Source: Tillus elongatus (Eukaryota; Arthropoda; Insecta; Coleoptera; Cleridae). Taken from it: a stretch of 64,000 nucleotides of DNA. Both the position numbers and the translations under genes were made by a program. Under the pieces are notes generated by a model. It saw only the letters and a program-made list of their open reading frames with translations. It ran no database searches and had not been told where the DNA came from. Each line of letters opens with the position of its first letter. Position 1 is the first letter of the stretch. This document shows positions 13,696 to 24,990 of this stretch, one piece after another. The stretch lies in NCBI GenBank assembly GCA_964006375.1, contig OZ023265.1, forward strand, positions 153,862,547-153,926,546, given 5' to 3'.

Positions 13696-15863
13696 GGTGT
13701 TTACGGAAATCGGGAACAATAGCTATCTTCGTTATTATTTGAGCTACAAAGTCGGTTAAATGGGCAAAGTTGATCAACTGAACATCCCGCTTCTGAATAT
13801 GTCACGGATATCTGGATTTTACTACAACTGTCAAATCTGTTGACATAACCTCAATTTTTTTAAATGGAACGATACGAATATTTTGCGTTCAATCGACTTA
13901 GGGCAAGCCGTTCTATACGCACACATAATAGTATTTCCACCCCAGTACAATATTCCGAAGATAACTTGATCCCAAACGTTGCCAATTGTAGGTGTTTACG
14001 GAAATCGGGAACAATAGCTATCTTCGTTATTGTTTGAGCTACAAAGTCGGTTAAATGGGCAAAGTTGATCAACTGAACATCCCGCTTCTGAATATGTCAC
14101 GGATATCTGGATTTTACTACAACTGTCAAATATGTTGACATAACCTCAATTTTTTTAAATGGAACGATACGAATATTTTGCGTTCAATCGACTTAGGGCA
14201 AGCCGTTCTATACGCACACATAATAGTATTTCCACCCCAGTACAATATTCCGAAGATAACTTGATCCCAAACGTTGCCAATTGTAGGTGTTTACGGAAAT
14301 CGGGAACAATAGCTATCTTCGTTATTGTTTGAGCTACAAAGTCGGTTAAATGGGCAAAGTTGATCAACTGAACATCCCGCTTCTGAATATGTCACGGATA
14401 TCTGGATTTTACTACAACTGTCAAATCTGTTGACATAACCTCAATTTTTTTAAATAGAACGATACGAATATTTTACGTTCAATCGACTCAGGGCAAGCCA
14501 TTCTATACGCACACATAATAGTCTTTCCATCCCAGTAACTAAAAAAATAGTTCAATGATTTGGAACAAGTTTGGGAATTACCCTTATTATGCTATTGGCT
14601 TGGATGAGTTTGTTCATCAAATCCTAACGGCCAATTTTTCTTAATAAAAAATTAAAAAATATTTTTTAAAACGCAATATCTCTCAAATTTTCTAAGTGAT
14701 TGAAACAAAAATTTACAACTGAAAATGACACAAACTTGTGTACCAATTTTCAAGTCGTTTGATCAAAGGAAAATAAAGTTATACGAAATTAATAATAAAA
14801 CAATCCTCGACATCACTTCAGATTCTGTAATCCAATATCTACAATGTTGGACAAAGACAAATGACTATATCTGTACCGCTATGATATTTAAATAAATCGT
14901 AGATAAAAATCTAAGCAATGGAAGTTATTGAAAAAGGTCACAGATACGACAGGGACGCCATCTCGGCGCAGGACCAGGTAATATGGTGTCACGACGACTC
15001 TAGTTTGCACAAAATTTGATAGATAGCGTTGTGTAACTAACAATTTGTAAAATGTCAGCCTTGGACCATTTCTTTATTAATACCAAGACAAAGTTTGCGC
15101 CCGAAGCGCTAAATATCAGCATGCGAATTTATACTAATAAAAAAAATTAATAACATAATTATTCAATTTGTTTAAAAACAATCTAGACCGACGTTTCATT
15201 ATGTATAAACAGTAAGCTTCCCATTCTTCACGTTCACTGTATTTAAAATTAAAAGCCATCTCTCTTTCTCTCTCTCTCTCTCATAGTTTAATCTCACCAC
15301 ACGTATCTGTTTGTACCGGGATGAAAAGACTATTATGCGTTCGTATAGAAAGGCTTGCCCTGAATCGATTGAACGCAAAATATTCATATCGTTCTATTTT
15401 AAAAAAATGAGGTTATGTCAACAGACTTGACAGTTGTTGTGCAATCTAGATATCCGTGACATATTCAGAAGCGGGGTGTTCAATTGGTCAACTTTGCATA
15501 TTTATCCGACTTCGTAGCTCAAATAATAACGAAGATAGCTATTGTTCCCGATTTCCGTAAACACCTACAATTGGCAACGTTTGGGATCAAGTTATCTTCG
15601 GAATATTGTACTGGGATGGAAATACTATTATGTGTGCGTACAGAATGGCTTGCCCTGAGTCGATTGAACGCAAAATATTCGTATCGTTCCATTTAAAAAA
15701 ATTGAGGTTATGTCAATAGATTTGACAGGTGTTGTGCAATCCAAATGTCCGTGACATATTCAGAAGCGCGATGTTCAGTTGGTCAACTTTGCCTATTTAA
15801 CCGACTTTGTAGCTCAAATAATAACGAAGATAGCTATTGTTCCCGATTTCCGTAAACACCCTG
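13693..15863. mobile_element. Foldback-like transposon with 295-bp repeats in inverted arms
   Basis: Begins CAGGGTGTTTACGG and ends CCGTAAACACCCTG, flanked by TA. The left arm consists of about three direct copies of a 295-bp unit (unit starts near 13701, 13996 and 14291). The right arm holds about two copies in inverted orientation (about 15340-15863). The ~0.8-kb middle (14530-15320) has no transposase ORF and holds reverse copies of sequences also found at 8990-9560, so it captured or was invaded by local repeat DNA. It is non-autonomous; the CAGGG tip and TA target suggest mobilisation by a mariner-class transposase. Confidence 0.82.
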
Positions 15864-15867
15864 TATA

Positions 15868-16420
15868 TATCAAAAAAATTAAGGTGGACTAAGAACGTGG
15901 CCCAATATAACGAATACACTGCTTGTCTAGTGGAGAAAAAAATTTAACAAACAAAAAATGTTTGCGGATCCAACGACCTTTAGAAAAGAGAAACCCGATA
16001 AAAACTTTGTTTGCCTACTGTTTGAACCGCGAATCACGAGAGGTCTGAATATCATTTTTAAGAAATCCAATTTGCAAGTAACATTTTCGACAAAACATAC
16101 TTTAAAAATTTGCTAGGTAGCCCAAAAGAAAAGAATAGTACCGCTCAAATGTCAGGATCTATGAAATAAGTTGTAAAGATTGTAATCTCTAATACGTTGG
16201 ACAAACAAAAAGATTAATTGAAATTAGAGTTAAGAACATTTAACACAAGTAAGGCACGGCACCGCAGACAGATCTTGCATTGCGCAATAATAATCACCAC
16301 GTAGATAAAGAAAACCTTAAAATCAATCAAAAATCTTAGATATCCAGGATAGCTACACGCCTTTGAAACAAAGTCTGTTAGTAAATATACCAAAAGCAAA
16401 GGTTTTACAAATTCAGCACT
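15868..16420 (+). pseudogene. Penelope-like element, C-terminal GIY-YIG part
   Basis: Continuation of the element broken off at 10586. In shifting frames one reads KEKPDKNFVCL, FEPRITRGLNIIFKKSNLQV and TFSTKHTLK, then a region equivalent to the Cys-containing start of the GIY-YIG endonuclease domain of Penelope-like elements (16140-16250), and a HHVDKENLK block near 16290. Frameshifts and stops are numerous. The corresponding region of the second copy (29200-29430) is more legible and supports the assignment. Confidence 0.68.
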
Positions 16421-16593
16421 TCCGCCTATGTGATCACGTGAGAATCCGACAAAAGGAGCCTGGGAAGGGTAATAACCGAATTCAGGTATAGGGAATTTTT
16501 GGTAAGCAAGCCGTGAAAGTTTCGGTCTTGTCTGAACCGCCATCAATCGTCCAAGTCGAGAACCTGACCGGAACGTAAACGCAGTTGTATTCG

Positions 16594-16960
16594 TCAAACA
16601 TTTGGAATTTTTCGGCCTCTGAATACGCTAACTTGTGAAACGATCGTCAGGTTTTTAAAATTGTTGTGGTGATTTGGGTTTTCCAAGTGTAATATGTCTT
16701 TTTTATTACTCAGCACATTTTCAAAAAAATCTTCTAAAATAGTTGCTTTCATTTTTGAGAATTTTAGTATATAATCTAAATCGATTCGATGACTTGTATT
16801 GTTTGCATGTTGTGATAAGACACGGGCATTTGGTCTTACACGTATATCCCTCCTATGAGAAGTTATCCGAGATTTCACAATTCTTGGAATATGACAAATG
16901 TATTATTTTTCGTAAGAGTCTGCGCAATTCAGTAACAACACTAGACTTATTTTTTGTGTG
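16594..16960 (-). pseudogene. Penelope-like GIY-YIG endonuclease fragment, inverted
   Basis: The minus-strand frame 16878-16594 reads KSRITSHRRDIRVRPNARVL followed by SQHANNTSHRIDLD, the pattern of the R...H...H region of the GIY-YIG endonuclease at the C-terminus of Penelope-like elements. It lies opposite in orientation to the fragment ending at 16420, so it is a second element or an inverted segment. The upstream Cys-containing part (16880-16960) is readable only in another frame. Confidence 0.65.
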
Positions 16961-17397
16961 AATTTTGTGTCTTTTTATCTCTCTAATAAATAACGTTGTT
17001 TGTAAATTTACCAGAACTAGGATATAATAAACATGATAACCTGCTTAAGTGCGTTGTCTAAAATATAGAAGATATCAAAGAAATTTCTTTTTTCTTCAGA
17101 ATAGTCTGTGTGATATTTAGAAAGCAAAATTCGCACTCCGTTATTGTGTAAGGCATATTGTTTCTGGTGCGACTAATTACGTTTCTCAAGAAAAAAGAAA
17201 GGTTATGTCAAAATTATTAATTATGAGAGCTTATAAGTGTGAACATAGAATATTAAGTAGTTGCGCCTGGTATGTGTGAAATTTCTTCTGGGCAAGGGAC
17301 CGTCCAAGGGAATATATGGTGGCCATTTACGGAATGAAGCGCCTCTACAAATAAAAATGTTATCCTCCCGTGTGCAATAAATTATGATGAAAAGGCT
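16961..17397. other. Unassigned spacer
   Basis: No gene or repeat boundary recognised. Confidence 0.5.
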
Positions 17398-17650
17398 TGT
17401 TACATTCGTAAGCTCTCTACGAGTTCGAGAAGCGGAATCGAAACCAAATTCGATTTGAGCGAAATAATATCATGTTTAGCACCGGAGACGTATATTTACT
17501 TTTTCAAGTTTTTTTTTCTTTCCGAATGTGAACGAGTTTCTCCTATAAATACATTATGTATATAAACGTTTTTCATAAATGAAATATCGCTTTCTGTAGA
17601 AGCGTTGAGCGATAACGTAGTCAGAAGGATCAGAGAGTCAATTAAGGTTT
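17398..17650 (+). repeat. Dispersed repeat T, long copy
   Basis: Starts GTTACATTCGTAAGCTCTC and ends near TTGAGCGATAACGTAGTCAG. A shorter copy missing about 80 bp of the middle lies at 24822-24990 in the same orientation. It has no coding potential. Confidence 0.65.
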
Positions 17651-17879
17651 GTTTGTTTTCTGCAGGATTAAATTCCTTGGATTTATTAGTTGCTTGTACA
17701 TCTAAAACAATTTATGAATTATAATTAGCAACTCTTTGAGATTGCGTTGATGCTAATTTTACATTTTTGAGCTTAACTGTAAACATGTTTTAGCATAGCA
17801 GTTTTCTTTTAAGAATATACATTAAATTTAGACCAGCAGAAGTTTTTTGGTTAAAAAAGGTGTAATCGCGACGAGTTGG

Positions 17880-18780
17880 GTAACATTTACCTAGATGTAT
17901 TATCACCATAATTAAAAACGAACACCGGTTTTGCTCTAATAAGAGCTCGTCAATACGATATACTAATTACACCGAGAACACACCTATAAAGTAATACAGC
18001 TATGGTAGCCAGCCACATAGAACATTGTGAGATGTACGACAGAGTCGCCACCCCGGTGTGGAACCAGCTGGTATGTTGTTGCGACAGCTCAAAATAACAC
18101 AAAATGTTATAAAATAGAGACTGTGTACAACCAACTAACAATTTTGTAAATTGTCACCACTGGCCTCTTTCTTCCCTAATATAGGGACACCATATGTAAG
18201 GCTAGATGTATTCTCACCATAATTAGAACCGCAGACCGATTTCGCTCTAATTAGAGCTCGTCAGTACGGTATACTAATTACAGCGAGAACACACCCATAA
18301 AGTAATACGGCTATGGTAGCCAGCCTCCTAAAACAATGACAATTTACAAAACTGTTAGTTGGTGGTACACAGTCTCTATTTTATAACATTTTGTGTTATT
18401 TGGAGCTGTAGTGACAACATACTACCTGGTTCCGCACCGAGATGTCGACCCTATCGTACATCTCATAATGTACTAGAAGGCTGGCTACTATAGCCGTATT
18501 AATTTATAGGTGTGTTCTCGCTGTAATTAGTATAGCCTACTGACGAGCTCTAATTAGAGCGAAACCAGTCTGCGGTTCTAATTATAGTGAGAATACATCT
18601 AGCCTTACATACATTGTCTCTATATTAGGGAATAGAGGGGCCAGGGCTAAAAATTTACAAAATTGTTAGTTGGTTGTACACATTGTCTATTTTGTAACAT
18701 TTTGTGTTATTTGGAGCTGTCGTGACAACATACTATCTGGTTCCGCACCGAGATGGCTACCCTGTCGTCAATGTTACTGA
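17880..18780. repeat. Inverted array of the ~300-bp repeat S
   Basis: Two minus-orientation units (about 17880-18190 and 18190-18345) meet plus-orientation units (18345-18780) head to head near 18347. Landmarks of a unit are ACTAACAATTTTGTAAATTG, GAACCAGCTGGTATGTTG and GCTCGTCAATACGATATACT. The region therefore folds as a large inverted repeat. No ORF. Confidence 0.7.
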
Positions 18781-19105
18781 CGACTGTGGAGAAAAAAGTA
18801 TTTGTATTGTTGTTCTTTAACGTCGGTCTATTTCCGCGACTATGACGAATCACCGACGTCAGGGAGCAGTTTCACCGTCCTCTCCTGGATATTGCACCGA
18901 ACTGCTGCTTTTCTCGAAGAACAGTAGGGATATGTAACGTGCCCAACTTCACATATTACAGGGGTTCTGCGGCTTCACACTTCCTCCGAAGGGACGGAAC
19001 GCGCAGATATGCAATTTGCTCAGACACAAGGCCACAAGTTCGGTCGATGTTAATTTTACATTATACACTGAAAAACTGAAATGGGGGAAATGGTGCCCTA
19101 CTTAA
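18781..19105. other. Unassigned sequence
   Basis: Slightly GC-richer than the surroundings, but without a coding, RNA or repeat signal that I can support. Confidence 0.4.
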
Positions 19106-19180
19106 AGTGGAACCCAGAACCCTTGGATTCAGAAGTATACCTTCTTACCACTGAACAACCTGCTGCTTTTATCAAAAATA
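19106..19180 (-). mobile_element. tRNA-like SINE head (weak)
   Basis: The minus strand reads GTTCAGTGGTAAGAAGG (A-box-like) and, about 35 nt later, GGGTTCTGGGTTCCAC (B-box-like), the spacing of a tRNA-derived promoter. No complete cloverleaf can be drawn, so a decayed SINE head is likelier than a tRNA gene. Confidence 0.3.
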
Positions 19181-20001
19181 AAATAAATTTTATTATTGAT
19201 TGATTGATTTAATGTGTAAATCATTATACAGTGTACAATACGATAGCAAACTTATCGTTATAAAGAATATAAAATACCTTAAAAAATCAAACATACTAAG
19301 TGAACATTGATGCAGCTTTTTAAAAAACCGATCTATACGTGTTATTATCACACTTTACTCATCCTTGGAGTTCTGTTATCATAAAATCTTGAGGCGATCA
19401 TGCAATCTCGTTGGATATTTCTCTTAAGCATTCAATCCTGTCTGGCATGCAGCACACCTCAATAAACACCCATTATACAGATTAGCTTCCAAACTGCTTA
19501 TGGTTATCTGGGTTTCTGAAGGAGCGCTCCTTGGCAATTTTTGTTGATGGTCATTGGGTGTGTTAGAAATAAATGCCAGTGCCTCAAGGGGTTCCGTTCT
19601 AGTTCCCCCACTGTTGATAACTAACAACTCAATCCACAGCTTTGCTTGTGATAGCACTTTTTATGGTACACTCTCGATGACTCACCCAACATCTGCTTCT
19701 TATTAATGCCTGTCACCAACTCCTTAAATGATCACCAGTCTAAGAATCTCAGCTGGAGTTCTGCAAATCTCGTCATGTTGAATGCCTCAAAAACACAAAA
19801 TTGCATCTCATTTAGGAAAAGTGGCCCACAAGGCTAAGACATAAATTTATTTTTAGTACACAATCTAACAGCACTAATATGCCAAATTGAGGATTTGAAT
19901 AATACAAAATGCAAATACAATACAGAAAAATTAAACAGAATCCTATAAAAATATGATAAGCTACAATAAGCACAAGCCTAATCTTGTAAGTTGACTATCA
20001 G
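19181..20001. other. Unassigned AT-rich sequence
   Basis: Contains a short (TTGA)n run near 19195-19210. The 77-codon minus ORF at 19424-19657 has no family signature. Confidence 0.45.
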
Positions 20002-20992
20002 CTCAGTGGCGGCTCGTGACTTTGGGAGTGGGTGAAGCAGAATCTGCGCGGCCCCAAAGGGGGGTCCAGGCCCCAAAGGGGGGTCCCGCTGCGCCGCAGA
20101 TGTGTTTTTTTTAATTTTCAAGGTCACGCGTTCTCCTGGCACTTCAGTATTTAAATGAAAAATCCATTTGTATAAAAATATTGCCTTTCACAAGCACATA
20201 CTGTACACGTGCGCATACTGTAATATAATACGGGGCGTATCACCTATGAAAATCTGTTTATAGAGGGAAGAGCGCAAGCATTTGTTTTTCAAATTCAAGG
20301 CCCTTCTATTTTTTTAAACTTGAAATTTTATATCAAATATTTTATCATTTTGAAATTCTTCTTTTAGAGGTGATAATAAACAAATCAATTCCAATTACCA
20401 AAAAAACATGAAAAATCCAGATTTTCAAAGTCTGTAAATGTAACACATACCAGATTATTTAACGGCAACATAGTAAAAATAAAAATACGCCTCTTACGAT
20501 CCGACTCAATCTAAATAAACGACGAACACTAAGCTTTGAAGCAGGCTCAGAACTCTGCAACACTTTTGTGACTAAGAAACACCAACCTACCAGTGCGCGT
20601 GCCGTTGCCATGACAACCGTCTCATGCAAGCGTCCCGAAACAGATGCATAATTTGTATACGAACGAATCTGGCTCAGCCAGTCTGCAGTTGCTCAACGCT
20701 CTAGAGTAGTCTATGGTCTGCAATACGTAAGCGCTGCGTGCTGTGGCATGTATACATTCAATTCGGTGATCAGGGGCGGTCTTGCAAATTATATCGTACC
20801 ATAAATTACTATAAAAATACATTGTCAACTGCGGCGCCACGTAACAAGAAATTTTTATGTGGTTGTACCAAATGAATTTGAGAGAATGAAAAAATTTAAA
20901 ATTATGGTGGATTTTGTATAAAAAAAGTTTATCTTAACCAAAAAATATAGGTGAAGCAGCGCGTCACCTTCGTCATCTAACGAGCCGCCACT
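20002..20992. mobile_element. Non-autonomous hAT-like element, ~0.99 kb
   Basis: The left end CAGTGGCGGCTCGTGAC and the right end ACGAGCCGCCACT are inverted copies of the CAGTGGCGG-type tip common in hAT elements. The flanks share CTATCAG (19995-20001 and 20993-20999), consistent with an 8-bp target duplication with one altered base. Near the left end a GGCCCCAAAGGGGGGTCC unit is repeated. No transposase ORF is present. Confidence 0.68.
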
Positions 20993-21019
20993 CTATCAGT
21001 CTTACATCAGCATCAGCAT

Positions 21020-21470
21020 CTTTACAACACAAAATAATGCTGCAAATTGAATCAAAACTTCCACATAGCTGTAATAATTTCTATCCAGAAATAAATTCTC
21101 ATGAAGTGAATTTAGGGCCCATGACTTGAACACAAAAAAATATTTGTATTCCTGTACTCATAAACTTTTGAGACGTTATCTTAGTTGCATTGAAAAAATG
21201 GCAGTTTTCACCAAATCACCCGTTATTTATCCCCTACCCCCTGAAACGATCTTACCCAAAAATAATACTAAGCGTTGCTTTGTTGGATGCTAATTGCGTA
21301 CAAAATTTGAAGATAGTATCTCAGTTCGTTCGAAAGTTATTGCCTCTATTAACAGACAGACGTATATGCCGACATACCGACAGCCAGACCGACCGACAGA
21401 CCGACAGACAAAAAAAATTCTTTCCAGAATCAATTTTTCTATGTTTTTAAGACTTTTTATGTCGTTTTCG
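21020..21470 (+). repeat. CAGACAGA-tract dispersed repeat, copy 1
   Basis: Shares a ~430-bp consensus with 58800-59260. Landmarks are TTTTCACCAAATCACCC, CCCCTACCCCCTGAAACG, GAGTATCTC-type text, then a CAGACAGA / GACCGACAGAC run (21350-21412). A second partial copy follows at 21600-21850. The ORFs across it are not conserved between copies. Confidence 0.65.
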
Positions 21471-21599
21471 CAAAAAAAATCGACATTTTTGTCAACGATA
21501 TTCCACCCCCACACATCCAACCCACAATTTAATTTCAGCACAAAATACCAGATGTTTGGTGAAATTAAAATTTCTATAATAAATAAACCCTAAAACGTT

Positions 21600-21850
21600 A
21601 TTATACTTGAGTTTTATCCCCTACCAGCTAAAGCGATTTTACCCAAAAACAATCCGAACCGTTCGTTTGTCGAGTGCTAACTGTATACCAAATTTACAGA
21701 CGATATCTCTCATTATTCCTTCTAAAGTTATCGTGGCCAGAAACAGACAGACATACAAATCGACAGACGGACAGGCAAACACAATTGTCGTTCCCAAATC
21801 ATGTTTTATATATGTTTTGATACTTTTCACGACGTTAGGCGGAACAATTT
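21600..21850 (+). repeat. CAGACAGA-tract dispersed repeat, copy 2 (partial)
   Basis: Begins at the CCCCTACCAGCTAAAGCG block and continues through the CAGACAGACATACAAATCG run. It is diverged from the neighbouring copy. Confidence 0.62.
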
Positions 21851-22289
21851 TTGTTTTAAATTTTTGTCGCCTATGCGAACCCGGTGTAGGGTAAAATGTG
21901 TCAGGGAAACGAAATTGCCATCTAGATGCGTCAACATTTAATTGCTCTATTAGAGCTGGGTAGTCAATAACAATACCGACTTAAACAATAACAACAAAAA
22001 GCTGCACATTCTGCGTTCTTTCAAACTCAGCAAATTGAAATGCTGAAGATCACACTGTTTGAATCCAATACAAGGATATCAACCATCCACTAAAACTGAG
22101 AGGTTATTGATTTTTTTTCTAAAGAGATTCAGAGCCAAGTTTTTTGAAAAAATAGCACAAAATTAAGCACAAATGTTCACATTGTTCTCGACCTAACAAT
22201 TGGGTATGACCAAGACAAGTGTAACGACTTTGTCTACTGCGGTCAAAAATGTCAGGACTAATTTGCCCCACTTCAGCGCGAATATTGAA

Positions 22290-23187
22290 ATAAACTTTCT
22301 ATTATAAATAAGCCCACAGAAAAAAATCAAGGGAGTCAAGCCTGGGGAACGCGGTGGTCATGCATTTGCCTCTCGACACCCTATCCATCTTTCAGAAAAT
22401 GTGGCATCTAGAGTTTAACAGACGTCTTCATCAAAGTAAGAAGGTCTTGCTGAAGCTACATATCTTGATGGGGCAAATCTGCCTCGTAATTATGTGGAAA
22501 AATTACTGCCAGAGCTGGTATTAAATCCAATCGCAATAAATTTAGATAACGTGCTGCTGTAGGAGAGAGTAAGGCTGTATAAAATGCCGTCCGATTATTC
22601 CCATCCAGACAATCACTTTGCCATGACGTTGACTGTGGGAGTCTTAAGACGAATGAGAATTTTTCCGTGACCAATATCTTGTGCTGTGACGATTCACTGT
22701 CCCATTCAGACAAACACTGGCTTCATTAAAATAAAAAGTGTTATTCATAAAATTGGGATCATCATCGCAGTGTAACATTAATAGTTCACAAAAAACTGTA
22801 AAATCAACGTTTAATTTGTGTATCAATTGCACTTTGTAGGAAGGATACTTCTCTTCTTTGAATAATTTTACCACTAAAGATTGACCCACGTTGTTATTTA
22901 GGGCTAGTTGCCTTGTATAATGGTGAGGATTTTCTTCAGACTCCAGCAGTATATCACATCTGACTTCGTCGCTTACACGAGGTCGATGCTGTCGAGGCAA
23001 ATCTTTTTCGGATCCTGTTTCTGTGAAATTTGCAACCAATTTACTTACTGTAGATCTTGCAATTGGCGGTCTATCAATATGTTGCTGGTTAAATAACTCG
23101 CATGCTTCCTGATGACTTCTAAGCCTGTCGCTATGTCCAATCATCAATAATACCTCTATTCTTTATCTTTCGGTTAAACGTGTCATT
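22290..23187 (-). pseudogene. Degenerate long-TIR-type transposase, family 5
   Basis: The start codon is ATG at 23187, with an in-frame TAA eight codons in. Then it reads LMIGHSDRLRSHQEACELFN (N-terminal HTH type of family 2), a second HTH (NNNVGQSLVVKLFKEEKYPSYK), and a core fragment where the first catalytic Asp is Asn (FYFNEASVCLN against FSDEST in family 2). Further on, the frame is lost, although LDGN, RYLNLLRLDLIP and LPHQD-like blocks and an LTPL block near 22340 are readable. It is an old, dead copy; I could not delimit inverted repeats. Confidence 0.75.
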
Positions 23188-23503
23188 TTTGCTAAATTCG
23201 AATTAGAATTGAACAATTTAAGCACATTTACACTTTTACTAATAAGACTATTCATTAATTTAAACGGCAGGTAATAATTGAAATTAATTCACGATTTAAC
23301 ATTCTCAATCACTGAATTCCAAATCTATACTGTGATAAAAGTCCGATAACTAAATAATGATAACAGCAAATAATCAATAAATTATCACTACGAGTGTTGT
23401 TAAAAATTGATTTTGGCTTTACTTTTTGTTCCACCTGTCAAATAGTCACAACGTAACAAAAATCACAAAATCGAGATTAGCTAAACGCTTTTGAAAGTAT
23501 ATA

Positions 23504-24790
23504 CGAGGGCGGTTCAATAAGGCCGTGACTTTTTGAATAAAACACAAGTTTTTTAAGAAAAAATCATTTTATTTATCAACATAGTTTCCTTCGAGCTCTA
23601 TACACTTCGTCCAACGTTTCTCCATTTTTTTATCCCTTCCAAAAAATAAGATTTGTCAAGGTCCTCAAAATAGTTATTTGTTTGTGAGATGATTACATCA
23701 TTAGAGTCAAATCTCTTTCCGCCGAGCCATTTCTTTAAGTTTGGAAACAAGAAATAGTCACTCGGGGCTAAATCCAGAGAATAGGGCGGATGGGGGAGCA
23801 ACTCGTAGCCCAATTTATGCAATTTCGCCATGGAGACTACACATGTGTGCACCCTTGCATTGTCTTGGTGAAAAAGAACTTTTTTGTTGGCCAAATGCGG
23901 TCGTTTTTTCTTAAAATCGTCATTGAATCGGTCCAGTAAGTTGGTATAATATTCGCCATTGATTGTTCTTCCTGTTTGAAGGTAATCAATGTGGATTACA
24001 CCGCGTGCATCCCAAAAGACGGTCTCCATGACTTTATTGGCTGACCAACCCACCTTGGCCTTCCTCGGCGCCGATTCGCACGGAGAAACTCACTGTTTTG
24101 ACTGCTGCTTGCTCTCTGGTGTGTTGTGATCTTACGAAACGGCGCAAAAAGTCGTCCCTATCGCGGTTGAACAACACCAAACACTCCTTCGAAGTTGTCA
24201 CACGATTGCGTTTGTGGTCGATTGTGAGCAAACGCGGCACCCATCTTGCGAATAGCTTTCTCATACCCAAGTGATCATGCAAAATCGAAACCACTGAGCC
24301 ATGTGATATGCCTATGGCTTCCACGATCTCTCGCACTTTCAATCTCCTATTGGCCAACACCATATCGTGAATTTTTCTAATTTTTTCGGGTGTAGCGACC
24401 TCAACTGGGCGCCCAGAACGTTCCGCATCATTTGTGTTTGTACGGTGGCAACGAAATTCAGTCAACCACTTTTTTACCATGGAAATTGATGGCGCAGAGT
24501 CCCCATACTATAATAATAATAATAATTATAAAGCTTAGCCTTGGTTTGAGTGATGTTTTTTTCCGCAAAAAATAATGTTTGATGAGCACACGAAAATCAC
24601 TTTTTTCAATTTTCGTTATAACTCAAGAGGTTGTCTGCTTTCAATGGCTATCTAACACAAACTAAACGACGCAGCTTTTTCATAATTTGACAGGAGTCAA
24701 CTGACAGATGCATGTTAACAGGAGCAATGTTGCCCTTCCTGTGAAGAGGCGGGAAATTCAAAAAGTCACGAACTTATTGACCAGCCCTCG
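23504..24790 (-). mobile_element. Classical DD34D mariner element
   Basis: Begins CGAGGGCGGTTCAATAAGG and ends CAATAAGTTCG-complement ...CCCTCG, i.e. inverted repeats of about 33 bp, with TA at 23502-23503 and 24791-24792. The length of 1287 bp is standard for mariner elements. It contains one decayed transposase gene on the minus strand. Unlike the other transposons here it is not flanked by (TA)n arrays. Confidence 0.9.
23569..24590 (-). pseudogene. Mariner transposase, frameshifted and lacking the first catalytic Asp
   Basis: The readable order is: HTH part (SGRPVEVATPEKIRKIHDMV, ISHGSVVSILHDHLGMRK), the WVPRLL linker motif of mariners, then the core: HQDNARVHT with the second Asp and YSLDLAPSDYFLF with the third, 34 residues between them (DD34D). 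The stretch that should hold the first Asp (DE-T/S-W) is deleted just after FLRRFV. Next come a Trp-to-TGA stop and a frameshift near 24050; a further shift near 23640 disrupts the C-terminus, whose natural stop would be at 23569. N-terminally it is interrupted by an (AAT)n run at 24513-24527. It is inactive. Confidence 0.88.
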
Positions 24791-24821
24791 TATGTTACTG
24801 AAAATAATAATAATAAAAGTT

Positions 24822-24990
24822 TTGTTACATTCGTAAGCTCTCTACGAGTTTGAGAAGAGGAATCGAAACAAATTCTATTTGAGCGAAAAAATATATTTAA
24901 TTTTTCAAGTTTTTTTTCTTTCCGAATGTGTTTCTGTAGAAGCATTAAGCGATAACGTAGTCAGAAGAGTCAGAGTCAATTGTTATGTCA
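24822..24990 (+). repeat. Dispersed repeat T, short copy
   Basis: Same ends as the copy at 17398-17650 but with an internal deletion. It starts 30 bp beyond the mariner element. Confidence 0.62.

Noticed and set aside
13860..14367. Two identical 70-aa ORFs in the foldback element
   Set aside because: Produced by the 295-bp tandem units; related text in the right arm; no protein family signal.
13693..14530. CRISPR-like or satellite array
   Set aside because: Units are 295 bp with no short repeat-spacer pattern, in a eukaryotic context; they belong to the foldback arm.
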